In this document: one piece after another, positions 28,301 to 35,194 of the stretch
Layout: each line of letters begins with the position of its first letter
Numbering within the stretch: the first letter of the stretch is position 1
Assembly (NCBI GenBank): GCA_965232465.1
Contig: OZ246977.1
Span: 1,302,001-1,366,000 of the forward strand
From: G965232465 sp965232465
GTDB lineage: Bacteria > Pseudomonadota > Alphaproteobacteria > JAQWUY01
DNA length: 64,000 nt
Direction: 5' to 3'
Translations under genes and position numbers: made by a program
Notes under the pieces: generated by a model
Told to the model about the DNA's origin: nothing
Databases searched by the model: none
What the model saw: the letters and a program-made list of their open reading frames with translations, nothing else

Positions 28301-28587
28301 ATTTAGAAAACATATATAAGACCATGATAGACGAAGAATTTGAAGATATAGATGTTTTATCAGAAAATTCTAAAAAAGCCATAACAACAGCCCATAACAA
28401 CAAAGTTGCCCGTCTGCAAAAAGAAATGGATAATATATCAGGTGAGCAGGGTAAAAAGTTACGACAAGCACAAATTGACAAAGCGAAACGCCTCTTAGAA
28501 TATAATTTAACATCCATAGAAAACCGTTCCCCCGAATATAATCAATTGGAAATGTTGGAGTATTTGGCTTTAATACAGATAATTTAG
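25393..28587 (+). CDS. Large SNF2/RapA-type helicase
   Basis: 1064-residue superfamily 2 ATPase. An SH3-like barrel at the N-terminus (about 5-50, IGDRVRLISDNSVMGRIVSE) recalls RapA. ATPase motifs: I DEVGLGKT (122-129), II DEAH (228-231), III SAT (258-260), then a charged, probably coiled-coil insert (about 330-540). Helicase lobe 2 has IIFSQFKN, ETLSEGVDLQFC and motif VI QRIGRIDRIGQ (653-663). The C-terminal 400 residues are Lys/Glu-rich with no nuclease motif I can see. AT-rich like its partner. SNF2 enzymes translocate on duplex DNA, and several phage-defence systems contain one. The complete frame ends 21 nt before an IS256 copy. Confidence 0.85.
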   Translation: MTIFNIGDRVRLISDNSVMGRIVSEKSNKYEIQLDIGGKIRKTADKIEKTSVESFDKYKNFAEGQFNKIDEMKVPLILRKFDYRDNTKIHSMGTANIEHYDYQYKAPLKLMKSYTDSILIADEVGLGKTISAGLCWNELALRYKLSRLLIVCPASLRQKWRDELRDKFNIISHVCDSQKELDKQLEKIQDLNGALIISHHLCRNEKMTELWEKLAQKNDKIFDALILDEAHHIKNKGSKLYKAIKDIQESIEYRIFLSATPIQNKGKDLYGVMSGLDDIYEDEHVFGEYMQQTEQTQKNIKEVQQAKSSSDIDILFFIINEKIEHIINNNPWDETTQAKILDVLEKQDVFYNHYTRTRRVNIGMLEKRNIKNIDFKLSDEEFEIIKDIQNLINKYCNAKNADIEQLNKSIEDLCINLDNLYKDYQDKNFYKYLIQQVKDLYIKYEYNAEHLKIKNLEKNKNFKKYCDEYSVSKDKLKSELEKVKLSKIRKHFVKNMPLKYLCSSIQSALKNWGDTIEESEWDDTDDNDKQDAGKMITYIAENIDLGSKKLKKDTKYERLKEILQTHIKNKKCIIFSQFKNTVAHMQDLLKQDGFSVLAVDGGVKNKHEVVAQFEQQDYDILLTTETLSEGVDLQFCDTIINYDVPWNPMRLEQRIGRIDRIGQKADEIYIYNLYGKNTIDERIYSLLNNKFEVILQYLGDFSPILEQHAKAILNADEEEVKKQKQILEEKEKEFKQQLENEKNFLASDQYMIQGIKKQHNEMLTADDLVLLLKTLCQTVYPQSSIAITEQQDNKILVSLELCPTTKLDFENFIKKYNLPKSEIKRKTCLSRVATKEERFKNYKDDYTFITLMHPFISFAQQKLSEMEGKIPVCFAGRIKTDTISKGIYIIASNTSLFEFKDEEKINYIRSTGMGYKMNTDFSNLESITELELENLEKIVQNPNTEIIPSNFTQHIDKNILSGLSDKIKNDLENIYKTMIDEEFEDIDVLSENSKKAITTAHNNKVARLQKEMDNISGEQGKKLRQAQIDKAKRLLEYNLTSIENRSPEYNQLEMLEYLALIQII

Positions 28588-28650
28588 ATAAAATTATCGC
28601 CCATTAAAAGGGTATATCAGAAAGTTTGTGTAAGTAGACTTTATTAATCC

Positions 28651-28686
28651 ATGTGTTATATTGGGAATATTCCCAATATAACACAT
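28651..28686. repeat. Perfect 36-bp palindrome upstream of the transposase
   Basis: ATGTGTTATATTGGGAAT followed directly by its exact reverse complement, 9 nt upstream of the transposase Shine-Dalgarno AAGGAG (28695-28700). The same palindrome lies in copy 2 at about 32045-32080. It may form a hairpin that limits read-through expression of the transposase. Confidence 0.9.
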
Positions 28687-28708
28687 ACAAAATTAAGGAG
28701 ACTTACTT

Positions 28709-29950
28709 ATGACTAAAAGAACCAAGAAGTTAAATACTAGACCAGAGATTAACCCTGATTTGATCAAGCAACTATTGCAACAAGCCGAAGGGCAGGAATT
28801 GTTTGGTGCTGATGGCTTTTTTCAATCTTTAAAACAAAGCCTTGCCAACGGTATTCTCGACGGGGAAATGGAACATCACCTTGGCTATCAAAAGCACGAT
28901 AAATCCCCCAAAAGTACTACAAATCGCCGTAATGGGCATTATGCGAAAACTGTTATCAGCGATGATGATACTCTAAATTTACGCATACCACGGGACAGAG
29001 ATAACGATTATGAACCCCAGTTTATTCCAAAAAATGCTCGGCGATTTGATGGCTTTGATGATAAAGTTATATCCATGTACGCCCGTGGCATGACTATGCG
29101 GGAAATTCAGCAGTATATTTATGAGATTTATGGAACAGAAGTGTCCCATGAATTGATTTCAACTGTTACGGACAAAGTCATAGACGACATCAACGCATGG
29201 CAAAACAGACCGCTTAATAGTATTTATCCCATTGTTTATCTGGACTGTATGCACATTAAAACCCGTGATACCCATGTTATTATCAACAAGGCGGTTTACC
29301 TAGCTGTGGGCATCAATATGGAAGGCAAAAAAGAAGTACTTGGCATGTGGATTGCCAAAACCGAAGGGGCTAAGTTTTGGTTACAAGTGATAACAGAACT
29401 TAAAAATCGTGGCGTTACTGATATATTCATAGCCTGTATCGATGGACTAACTGGATTTGAAGACGCCATCTGTTCCGTATTTCCACAAACCACCGTGCAG
29501 CTGTGTATTGTGCATATGGTACGCAACAGCCTAAAATTCGTCCCTTGGAAAGATAAAAAGCAAGTGGCTGATGATTTAAAAGCCATTTATAACGCTTCAT
29601 CCGAAGATATGGCATTGCAACAGTTAAAGGCATTTCGGCAAAAATGGGACAGTACATATCCAACCATCGCCAACAGTTGGCAGAAAAAGTGGGCGAGTAT
29701 AGCACCGTGTCTAGCCTATCCCGAGCATATTAAAAAGGTCATTTATACCACAAACACCATAGAATCCATCAATCGGCAGATTAGAAAAATCATTAAAAAC
29801 AAAGGGGTATTCCCAAATGATACGGCTGTTAAAAAATCTTTATTTTTAGCCTTGCAAAATGCAGAAAAAAGATGGACAATGCCCATTAGGAATTGGAAAC
29901 AAGCTTTAAACCAATTCGCTATTATGTTTGACGATAGAGTTAAACTTTAA
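28709..29950 (+). CDS. IS256-family (mutator-type) transposase, copy 1
   Basis: 413-residue DDE transposase. Visible parts are the N-terminal DNA-binding region (LKQSLANGILDGEMEHHLGY), catalytic Asp in YLDCMHIK, second Asp in CIDGLTGF and the Glu in TNTIESINRQIRK, plus the family segment CIVHMVRNSLK. Full length with no frameshift, so possibly active. AAGGAG precedes the ATG. It differs from copy 2 at about seven residues (for example HYAKTVISDDDT versus HYSKTIISDNDS), so the two copies are not a very recent duplication. Confidence 0.95.
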   Translation: MTKRTKKLNTRPEINPDLIKQLLQQAEGQELFGADGFFQSLKQSLANGILDGEMEHHLGYQKHDKSPKSTTNRRNGHYAKTVISDDDTLNLRIPRDRDNDYEPQFIPKNARRFDGFDDKVISMYARGMTMREIQQYIYEIYGTEVSHELISTVTDKVIDDINAWQNRPLNSIYPIVYLDCMHIKTRDTHVIINKAVYLAVGINMEGKKEVLGMWIAKTEGAKFWLQVITELKNRGVTDIFIACIDGLTGFEDAICSVFPQTTVQLCIVHMVRNSLKFVPWKDKKQVADDLKAIYNASSEDMALQQLKAFRQKWDSTYPTIANSWQKKWASIAPCLAYPEHIKKVIYTTNTIESINRQIRKIIKNKGVFPNDTAVKKSLFLALQNAEKRWTMPIRNWKQALNQFAIMFDDRVKL

Positions 29951-29982
29951 AACACTATTTACACAAACTTTCTGATAGCCTC

Positions 29983-30112
29983 TGGCGATGGGGTCATATC
30001 GTGAAACGACATAATTAAAATCATAAATTAAATGATATTTTGATATAATAATAGGATTTTTAATATAATATATCGTATATTTTATATAAGATATGGAGAG
30101 TCGATTCTTTAA
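29983..30112. repeat. Island direct repeat, right copy
   Basis: Second copy of the 24130-24238 repeat, starting 2 nt after the end of IS256 copy 1. It retains ATATCGTGAAACGACAT and the GGATTTTTAATATAATATAT block, and carries about 17 more bases between them. Together the copies bracket the ATPase/helicase operon and IS256 copy 1. Confidence 0.85.
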
Positions 30113-30279
30113 TAGAAGCCTGTGCAATCATGAACAACTGGCGGTATGAATACAACCACATCTGCCCACACAGTGCATTGGGATACAAACTCCCAGCCCA
30201 GCGAACACAACCCATTGACAATATAAAAAAAACTGCCAACATAAAAATGGACCAAATAGTGGGGGGCGGTCAACAATAG
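30113..30279 (+). pseudogene. C-terminal remnant of an IS3-type transposase
   Basis: An open stretch translates as EACAIMNNWRYEYNHICPHS then ALGYKLPAQRTQ and ends at TAG (30277-30279). The pattern W..EYN...PHSALGY is the C-terminal end of IS3-family OrfB integrase cores. Everything upstream is missing, and it differs from the IS3 copy at 33-34 kb, so it comes from another element. Confidence 0.75.
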
Positions 30280-30324
30280 AGTCAAACTTTAAAAAAACTA
30301 TTTACATAAACTTTCTGATAGTCT
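30279..30324. repeat. Orphan right end of an IS256-like element
   Basis: About 46 bp matching the right end of IS256 copy 1 (29936-29981) with several mismatches, including ACTATTTACA and AAACTTTCTGATAG. No transposase is attached. It marks an older, deleted insertion directly before the gene fragment at 30325. Confidence 0.75.
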
Positions 30325-30428
30325 CCTTTAACGAAGATGATAAAGAATCTTCGTATGAATATCGTAAACGCTTGGATCTTATAAATCACGACGATTAAAT
30401 ATGGCAAATTTACAGAAATAGTATTTGG
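30325..30428 (+). pseudogene. 3' remnant of a second GIY-YIG/RAMA gene and start of its methyltransferase
   Basis: The frame reads EDDKESSYEYRKRLDLINHDD and stops, closely matching the end of the GIY-YIG/RAMA gene at 32650-32720 (DSKESLYEYRRRLDSMDNDD). As there, a methyltransferase start follows after 2 nt, but MANLQK runs into TAG where the other copy has Gln. Similarity fades at about 30428, where the tRNA-Asn fragment begins. So a paralogous cassette once stood here. Confidence 0.75.
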
Positions 30429-30485
30429 TAGAATGGCGGACTGTTAATCCGTATGTCGCAGGTTCGAGTCCTGCTGCCGGAGCCA
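30425..30485 (+). pseudogene. Truncated tRNA-Asn (GTT), 3' fragment
   Basis: Starts in the D loop (TTGGTAGA), then anticodon arm GGACTGTTAATCC with anticodon GTT, variable loop, T arm GCAGGTTCGAGTCCTGC, the 3' acceptor strand CTGCCGGA and CCA. The 5' acceptor strand (expected TCCGGCAG) and most of the D arm are absent, so it cannot make a tRNA. A 3' tRNA fragment at a junction is the usual scar of an integrating element. Confidence 0.85.
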
Positions 30486-30490
30486 ATATA

Positions 30491-30526
30491 AACGCCATAC
30501 ATATAATATATGTATGGCGTTTTTTG
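30491..30526 (+). terminator. Terminator behind the tRNA-Asn fragment
   Basis: AACGCCATACATATA and its exact complement form a near-continuous 15-bp arm (30491-30521), followed by a T run. It is probably the original tRNA-Asn terminator. It is symmetric enough to act both ways. Confidence 0.8.
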
Positions 30527-30609
30527 TTTATTTTATAATCTGAGATCTCCGATAAGTAATTTATTGCAATAGTTATTTAGGTCAATCCCTAAAAAATATA
30601 CTTTACCCC

Positions 30610-30637
30610 TTGACAAAATGCGAGGGTATATTAAACT
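30610..30637 (+). promoter_or_regulatory. Promoter of the GIY-YIG/RAMA gene
   Basis: TTGACA (30610-30615), 16 nt, TAAACT (30632-30637). An AAAGGA Shine-Dalgarno precedes the ATG at 30684. A second TTGACA lies at 30645-30650 but lacks a well-spaced -10. Confidence 0.6.
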
Positions 30638-30750
30638 GTCATTTTGACACAAACCAATAAATTTTATTCGAAAGGAAATGAATATGTCTGATAATAAAGG
30701 TATAATTTATATTTTAAGTAATCCTGCTATGCCTGATATGGTCAAAGTAG

Positions 30751-32122
30751 AGGCTATCAGAAAGTTTGTGTAAATAGTATTTTAAAGTTTAACTCTATCG
30801 TCAAACATAATAGCGAATTGGTTTAAAGCTTGTTTCCAATTCCTAATGGGCATTGTCCATCTTTTTTCTGCATTTTGCAAGGCTAAAAATAAAGATTTTT
30901 TGACAGCCGTATCATTTGGGAATACCCCTTTGTTTTTAATGATTTTTCTAATCTGCCGATTGATGGATTCTATGGTGTTTGTGGTATAAATGACCTTTTT
31001 AATATGCTCGGGATAGGCTAGACACGGTGCTATACTCGCCCACTTTTTCTGCCAACTGCTGGCGATGGTTGGATATGTACTGTCCCATTTTTGCCGAAAT
31101 GCCTTTAACTGTTGCAATGCCATGTCCTCAGATGAAGCGTTATAAATGGCTTTTAAATCATCAGCCACTTGCTTTTTATCTTTCCAAGGGACGAATTTTA
31201 GGCTGTTGCGTACCATATGCACAATACACAGCTGCACGGTGGTTTGTGGAAATACGGAACAGATGGCGTCTTCAAATCCAGTTAGTCCATCGATACAGGC
31301 TATGAATATATCAGTAACGCCACGGTTTTTAAGTTCTGTTATCACTTGTAACCAAAACTTAGCCCCTTCGGTTTTGGCAATCCACATGCCAAGTACTTCT
31401 TTTTTGCCTTCCATATTGATGCCCACAGCTAGGTAAACCGCCTTGTTGATAATAACATGGGTGTCACGGGTTTTAATGTGTATACAGTCCAGATAAACAA
31501 TGGGATAAATACTATTAAGCGGTCTGTTTTGCCATGCGTTGATGTCGTCTATGACTTTGTCCGTAACAGTTGAAATCAATTCATGGGACACTTCTGTTCC
31601 ATAAATCTCATAAATATACTGCTGAATTTCCCGCATAGTCATGCCACGGGCGTACATGGATATAACTTTATCATCAAAGCCATCAAATCGCCGAGCATTT
31701 TTTGGAATAAACTGGGGTTCATAATTGTTATCTCTGTCCCGTGGTATGCGTAAATTTAAACTATCATTGTCACTGATAATGGTTTTGGAGTAATGTCCAT
31801 TACGGCGATTTGTAGTACTTTTGGGGGATTTATCATGCTTTTGATAGCCAAGGTGATGTTCCATTTCCCCGTCAAGGATACCGTTGGCAAGGCTTTGTTT
31901 CAAAGATTGAAAAAAGCCATCAGCACCAAACAATTCCTGCCCTTCGGCTTGTTGCAATAGTTGCTTGATCAAATCAGGGTTAATCTCTGGTCTAGTATTT
32001 AACTTCTTGGTTCTTTTAGTCATAAGTAAGTCTCCTTAATTTTGTATGTGTTATATTGGGAATATTCCCAATATAACACATGGTTAATAAAGTCTACTTA
32101 CACAAACTTTCTGATATACCCT
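30751..32122 (-). mobile_element. IS256-family insertion sequence, copy 2, with 8-bp target duplication
   Basis: 1372 bp. CAAAGTAG flanks it on both sides (30743-30750 and 32123-32130), the 8-bp duplication expected for IS256. Its ends (AGGCTATCAGAAAG and, at the far end, CTTTCTGATATACCCT) define those of copy 1. The insertion interrupts the GIY-YIG/RAMA gene. Confidence 0.95.
30782..32023 (-). CDS. IS256-family transposase, copy 2
   Basis: 413 residues, intact DDE transposase nearly identical to copy 1 (about 98 percent). The same catalytic segments are present: YLDCIHIK, CIDGLTGF and TNTIESINRQIRK. The Shine-Dalgarno AAGGAG and the 36-bp palindrome upstream are conserved. The clean target duplication suggests this copy inserted more recently than copy 1 and may still move. 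Confidence 0.95.
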   Translation of the reverse strand: MTKRTKKLNTRPEINPDLIKQLLQQAEGQELFGADGFFQSLKQSLANGILDGEMEHHLGYQKHDKSPKSTTNRRNGHYSKTIISDNDSLNLRIPRDRDNNYEPQFIPKNARRFDGFDDKVISMYARGMTMREIQQYIYEIYGTEVSHELISTVTDKVIDDINAWQNRPLNSIYPIVYLDCIHIKTRDTHVIINKAVYLAVGINMEGKKEVLGMWIAKTEGAKFWLQVITELKNRGVTDIFIACIDGLTGFEDAICSVFPQTTVQLCIVHMVRNSLKFVPWKDKKQVADDLKAIYNASSEDMALQQLKAFRQKWDSTYPTIASSWQKKWASIAPCLAYPEHIKKVIYTTNTIESINRQIRKIIKNKGVFPNDTAVKKSLFLALQNAEKRWTMPIRNWKQALNQFAIMFDDRVKL

Positions 32123-32722
32123 CAAAGTAGGAAAAACCACCTGTAATAGGGGATATGAACACCGCATTAGGGAACTATATACCACAGGTGTGCCATTTCC
32201 ATTTGAATGTGAATATGCGTGTATCGTTGATGACTACGAAGAGGTGGAACGCCGGATACATAGTGCGTTTACAGGCAACAGGGTAAACCCTAAGCGGGAA
32301 TTTTTTGAAATATCCCCTTTGCGGATTATCGATATTTTGGAATTATTAAACCCTGAACGCATTGATGTACAAACTGAATACGAAGACAAATCCGAAAAAC
32401 AAGCATCTGAAATAGCAGTAAAGAAAAATAATCGTAGGGCTAACTTTAAGTTTTCTGATTATAGTATTCCTGTAGGTACGCAGTTGTTTTACTTATATGA
32501 TGATAATATTATTTGCACAGTAATGGAAAATAATAAAGTAGAGTATCAAGGTGATATTTCTTCTCTATCGGCATTGACACTTAAAATATTAACCGAAAAG
32601 GGGTTCAAAGGAACTTCCGCCAATGGATATGCGTATTGGTCATTAGATAAAGATGGCGATAGCAAAGAATCCTTGTATGAATATCGTCGACGCTTGGATT
32701 CCATGGATAATGACGATTAAAT

Positions 32723-33091
32723 ATGGCAAGTTTACAGAAACAATATTCGGATATTAAATTACAAGGTGTTGTGTATACACCCATATGGGTTGTCGATAAG
32801 ATTTTGGATGCTGTGGGCTATGTGGGGGCTGATATTTTGGGGAAAACGGTGCTTGACCCTGCGTGTGGGGATGGGCGGTTTTTGGTGCGGATTGTACAGC
32901 GGATACTTGCCCAATCTGCCCCCCATGAACGATTAAAACACCTACATTGTATACATGGATGGGATATTGATGCGGATGCGGTGCGGGCGTGTATACAAAA
33001 TTTAAATGCGGTGGTGGCGGATTATGGGGTATCTGTGGATTGGAATATTACAGAGAAGTGGACCCCATTGTTTGGACCATTAACCATTAAA
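32723..33091 (+). pseudogene. N6-adenine DNA methyltransferase, 5' part (truncated by IS3)
   Basis: About 123 residues remain: MASLQKQYSD, then GVVYTPIWVVDKILD (the substrate/target-recognition lead-in of Eco57I-type enzymes), motif I VLDPACGDGRFLV (SAM binding) and GWDIDADAVRACIQNL. The catalytic motif IV (NPPY/F) should follow but is lost at the IS3 boundary. It follows the GIY-YIG/RAMA gene by 2 nt as one operon. Probably non-functional. Confidence 0.85.
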
Positions 33092-33092
33092 G

Positions 33093-33953
33093 TTAAGATA
33101 GACTTTTTTGGTTAATTTGCTGTTTATTTTGATATGGAAGCGGTGTAGCTGTAAGCGGAACCGCTTTTATATCGAAATGCATTGTATAGGTTTCATTTGG
33201 GGTTTGCAAGCCAAATTTTGTGTGGGGTCTGTGGGCATTGTAAAACTGTATCCAATCCCTTATGTCCTGCTGTGCCTGTGTGCCATTGACAAAGTCCCTT
33301 AGATACACACATTCATACTTCAAGCTCCGCCATAACCGTTCTATAAACACATTGTCTTTCCATGCCCCCTTGCCGTCCATGGATATTTTAATGCCATTGG
33401 CTTTTAATATATCCGTAAACGCTGTTGCTGTAAACTGGCTTCCCTGATCCGTATTCAATATATCGGGCTTAGGGTAAGTGTATAATGCGTCTTCTAGGGC
33501 TTCAATACAGAACCCAGTATCCAATGTATTGGATAATCGCCACGATAGTACTTTACGGCTGTACCAGTCCATAATGGCGACCAAATACATGTACCCCTTG
33601 TGGATGGGAATATAGGTAATGTCTGTACACCAAACTTGATTAGCCCTGTTTACTGTTACATTCCTCAGCAAATAAGGATATACCTTGTGGGCACGGTCTG
33701 GAATGCTGGTATTAGGCTTTGGATATATGGCTTTTAAACCCATAAGTTTCATAAGCCTAGAAATCCGTTTCCTGTTTACTTTATAGCCTGACTTTTGCAA
33801 GTATTTAGTCATCCTACGGCACCCATAAAATGGCCACTTGACAAATGCCTTGCGTATCAAATCCATCATATCTTTGTTTTCCATGCTTGCCTCCTTTGCT
33901 TTATAATATACACTACTGCGGTTTATACCTAGTAATGCACATGTCCGCCTCAT
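33093..33953 (-). CDS. IS3-family transposase OrfB (integrase core)
   Basis: 286-residue DDE integrase: HTH_21-like start (YGCRRMTKYLQKSGYKVNRKRI), Asp in VWCTDITYIP, Asp in ILNTDQGSQFT, and Glu in DNVFIERLWRSLKYECVYL, then the C-terminal WIQFYNAHRPHTKFG. It lies in the -1 frame relative to OrfA, as usual for families that make an OrfAB fusion by frameshift. Its stop lies within the end of the element. Confidence 0.93.
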   Translation of the reverse strand: MRRTCALLGINRSSVYYKAKEASMENKDMMDLIRKAFVKWPFYGCRRMTKYLQKSGYKVNRKRISRLMKLMGLKAIYPKPNTSIPDRAHKVYPYLLRNVTVNRANQVWCTDITYIPIHKGYMYLVAIMDWYSRKVLSWRLSNTLDTGFCIEALEDALYTYPKPDILNTDQGSQFTATAFTDILKANGIKISMDGKGAWKDNVFIERLWRSLKYECVYLRDFVNGTQAQQDIRDWIQFYNAHRPHTKFGLQTPNETYTMHFDIKAVPLTATPLPYQNKQQINQKSLS

Positions 33954-33955
33954 GC

Positions 33956-34291
33956 TTATTTGCGGTTCTTGTACAGCTGAGATAAAAGATTTTCGCTCCC
34001 CAGACCCAAGGCGTCTGAGGCATCTGCTAAAAAATCCCGTTCCACTGTAAGTTTACCAATCTTAGTATGAAGCATATTTATCTGTGCTTGAGTATCCACC
34101 TGTTGGCGTACTAGATTACCCGAAAATCCATCCTCTATGGATTGCAAAGCCTCCTTCTTCCAGCGGGTAATAACTGAACTATGGACACCATAAATGGACG
34201 ATAACTCAGATATGGAAACATCTTCACGTAACGCATGACGAACTACTTTCGCCTTGAATTTTGCTGTGTAATTTTTACGATTTCTAATCAT
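33956..34291 (-). CDS. IS3-family transposase OrfA
   Basis: 111-residue helix-turn-helix protein (NYTAKFKAKVVRHALREDVS, ISELSSIYGVHSSVITRWKKEAL) with a leucine-zipper-like stretch (INMLHTKIGKLTVERDFL). The HTH_Tnp_1/InsE type binds the IS ends. It ends 2 nt before the OrfB start. Confidence 0.92.
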   Translation of the reverse strand: MIRNRKNYTAKFKAKVVRHALREDVSISELSSIYGVHSSVITRWKKEALQSIEDGFSGNLVRQQVDTQAQINMLHTKIGKLTVERDFLADASDALGLGSENLLSQLYKNRK

Positions 34292-34332
34292 TTTGATTTT
34301 ACTCCTTGTGTTGTGTAAAATCTATCTTAACA

Positions 34333-34524
34333 TATGGTCTAGTTTTTGGGGACCATTTCTCAAATATAGATTTTCATAAAATAAAACAATATCTTATGTC
34401 CGATAAATTAAAGCAATATATAAATGAAAATGGGGCGGACTTCGCAGGCAACTGGAAAGGATACAATAAAACAATTTTACAGGAATTTATAATGGACAAG
34501 GACATATTAAACAAAAATATATAA
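34333..34524 (+). pseudogene. Probable 3' end of the same methyltransferase
   Basis: Open frame to TAA at 34522-34524: GDHFSNIDFHKIKQYLMSDK, LKQYINENGADF, WKGYNKTILQEF. The pattern of a K..L.SDK..QYI segment followed by W.GYNK resembles the C-terminal tail of N6-adenine methyltransferases of the Eco57I type. The frame enters from inside the IS, so there is no start. A central part of perhaps 200 or more codons is missing. Confidence 0.55.
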
Positions 34525-34590
34525 AACTTTCATTGGATTCCCCACCTGTGTGAAATTAAACATATAAAAACAGCATTAGAAATCTAAATT

Positions 34591-35190
34591 TTATAAATCT
34601 GCTTTTTTTAATAAAAATAAAAATCGTTGAACATACATATCATATACTTGTTTTGGGGGTAGGGGGGTTACATTGTATTTTTTAGCATTTGGGGGTGGGG
34701 TGCCGATATATTTTTGTGCCTCAGATTCAGAAAAACCCGCCAAATGCACCGATTCTAAATATGCACAATGAATATCCGCTGTTTTAATAATTTTTTTGAT
34801 ATGCACAGGCAAGACCGCAGGCAACCTATACCGTAAGTGAATAGCCATTTCTAACCGATTTTCAATGTCCTTATAAGTATCACCAATGGCACCTTTAAAA
34901 GGGCTTATCATATCGCCAATTACATATTCGGACGCATCGTGTATCAAACAAGCAAGCAACCATTTATATTCTATATGCGGATACATATCCCGCATGATAT
35001 TTTCACACAATAAACAATGTTGTGCCACAGAATAAGCAAAATCGCCTTGTGTTTGTCCATTCCACCGTGCCACACGGCACAACCCTTGGGCAATGTCGGT
35101 TATTTCAATATCCACAGGGCTGGGATCCAATATATTTAAACGTCGCCCCGATAACATGCGTTGCCATGCCCTTGGTGGATGTTGGCACAT
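34591..35190 (-). CDS. HD-domain hydrolase (YfbR-like)
   Basis: 199-residue metal-dependent phosphohydrolase. Predicted ligands are H58 (FAYSVAQHCLL), H84-D85 (LLACLIHDASEYVIGD) and D139 (KTADIH), the HD-superfamily arrangement of YfbR/phage-type 5'-nucleotidases. The likely substrate is a deoxynucleoside monophosphate, but that is inferred. It starts 4 nt after the DEAD-box helicase stop and is therefore co-transcribed with it. It resumes the housekeeping-like composition right of the island. Confidence 0.82.
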   Translation of the reverse strand: MCQHPPRAWQRMLSGRRLNILDPSPVDIEITDIAQGLCRVARWNGQTQGDFAYSVAQHCLLCENIMRDMYPHIEYKWLLACLIHDASEYVIGDMISPFKGAIGDTYKDIENRLEMAIHLRYRLPAVLPVHIKKIIKTADIHCAYLESVHLAGFSESEAQKYIGTPPPNAKKYNVTPLPPKQVYDMYVQRFLFLLKKADL

Positions 35191-35194
35191 GGGT

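Larger units (their letters stand above)
28609..29981 (+). mobile_element. IS256-family insertion sequence, copy 1
   Basis: About 1373 bp. Ends match those of copy 2: left AGGGTATATCAGAAAG, right CTTTCTGATAGCCT, with inverted repeats sharing TATCAGAAAGTTTGTGTAA. The flanking octamers CCATTAAA and CTGGCGAT do not match, so there is no target duplication. It has therefore recombined or lost an original flank. It is in inverted orientation relative to copy 2. Confidence 0.88.
30684..32720 (+). pseudogene. GIY-YIG (T5orf172-like) plus RAMA-domain gene, split by IS256
   Basis: The gene starts at 30684 (MSDNKGIIYILSNPAMPDMV), is broken at codon 23 by IS256 copy 2 (30751-32122), and resumes after the repeated octamer at 32131. 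Removing the IS and one CAAAGTAG copy gives exactly 219 codons including the stop, without frameshift. The N-terminal domain looks like a T5orf172/GIY-YIG nuclease (GIIYIL, KVGKT, RIRELYTTG, REFFEI). The C-terminal domain (VGTQLFYLYDDN, VEYQGDISSLSALTLKIL, GYAYWSL) resembles RAMA, found with restriction-modification enzymes. An adenine methyltransferase gene follows 2 nt later, so it was probably the nuclease partner of a modification system. Confidence 0.8.
33092..34332 (-). mobile_element. IS3-family insertion sequence
   Basis: About 1.24 kb. Inverted repeats: GTTAAGATAGAC at 33092 and, on the other strand, TGTTAAGATAGATTTT ending at 34332. It encodes OrfA and OrfB. No matching target duplication is visible, and the methyltransferase pieces on its two sides are far from contiguous, so its arrival was accompanied by a deletion. 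Confidence 0.88.
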
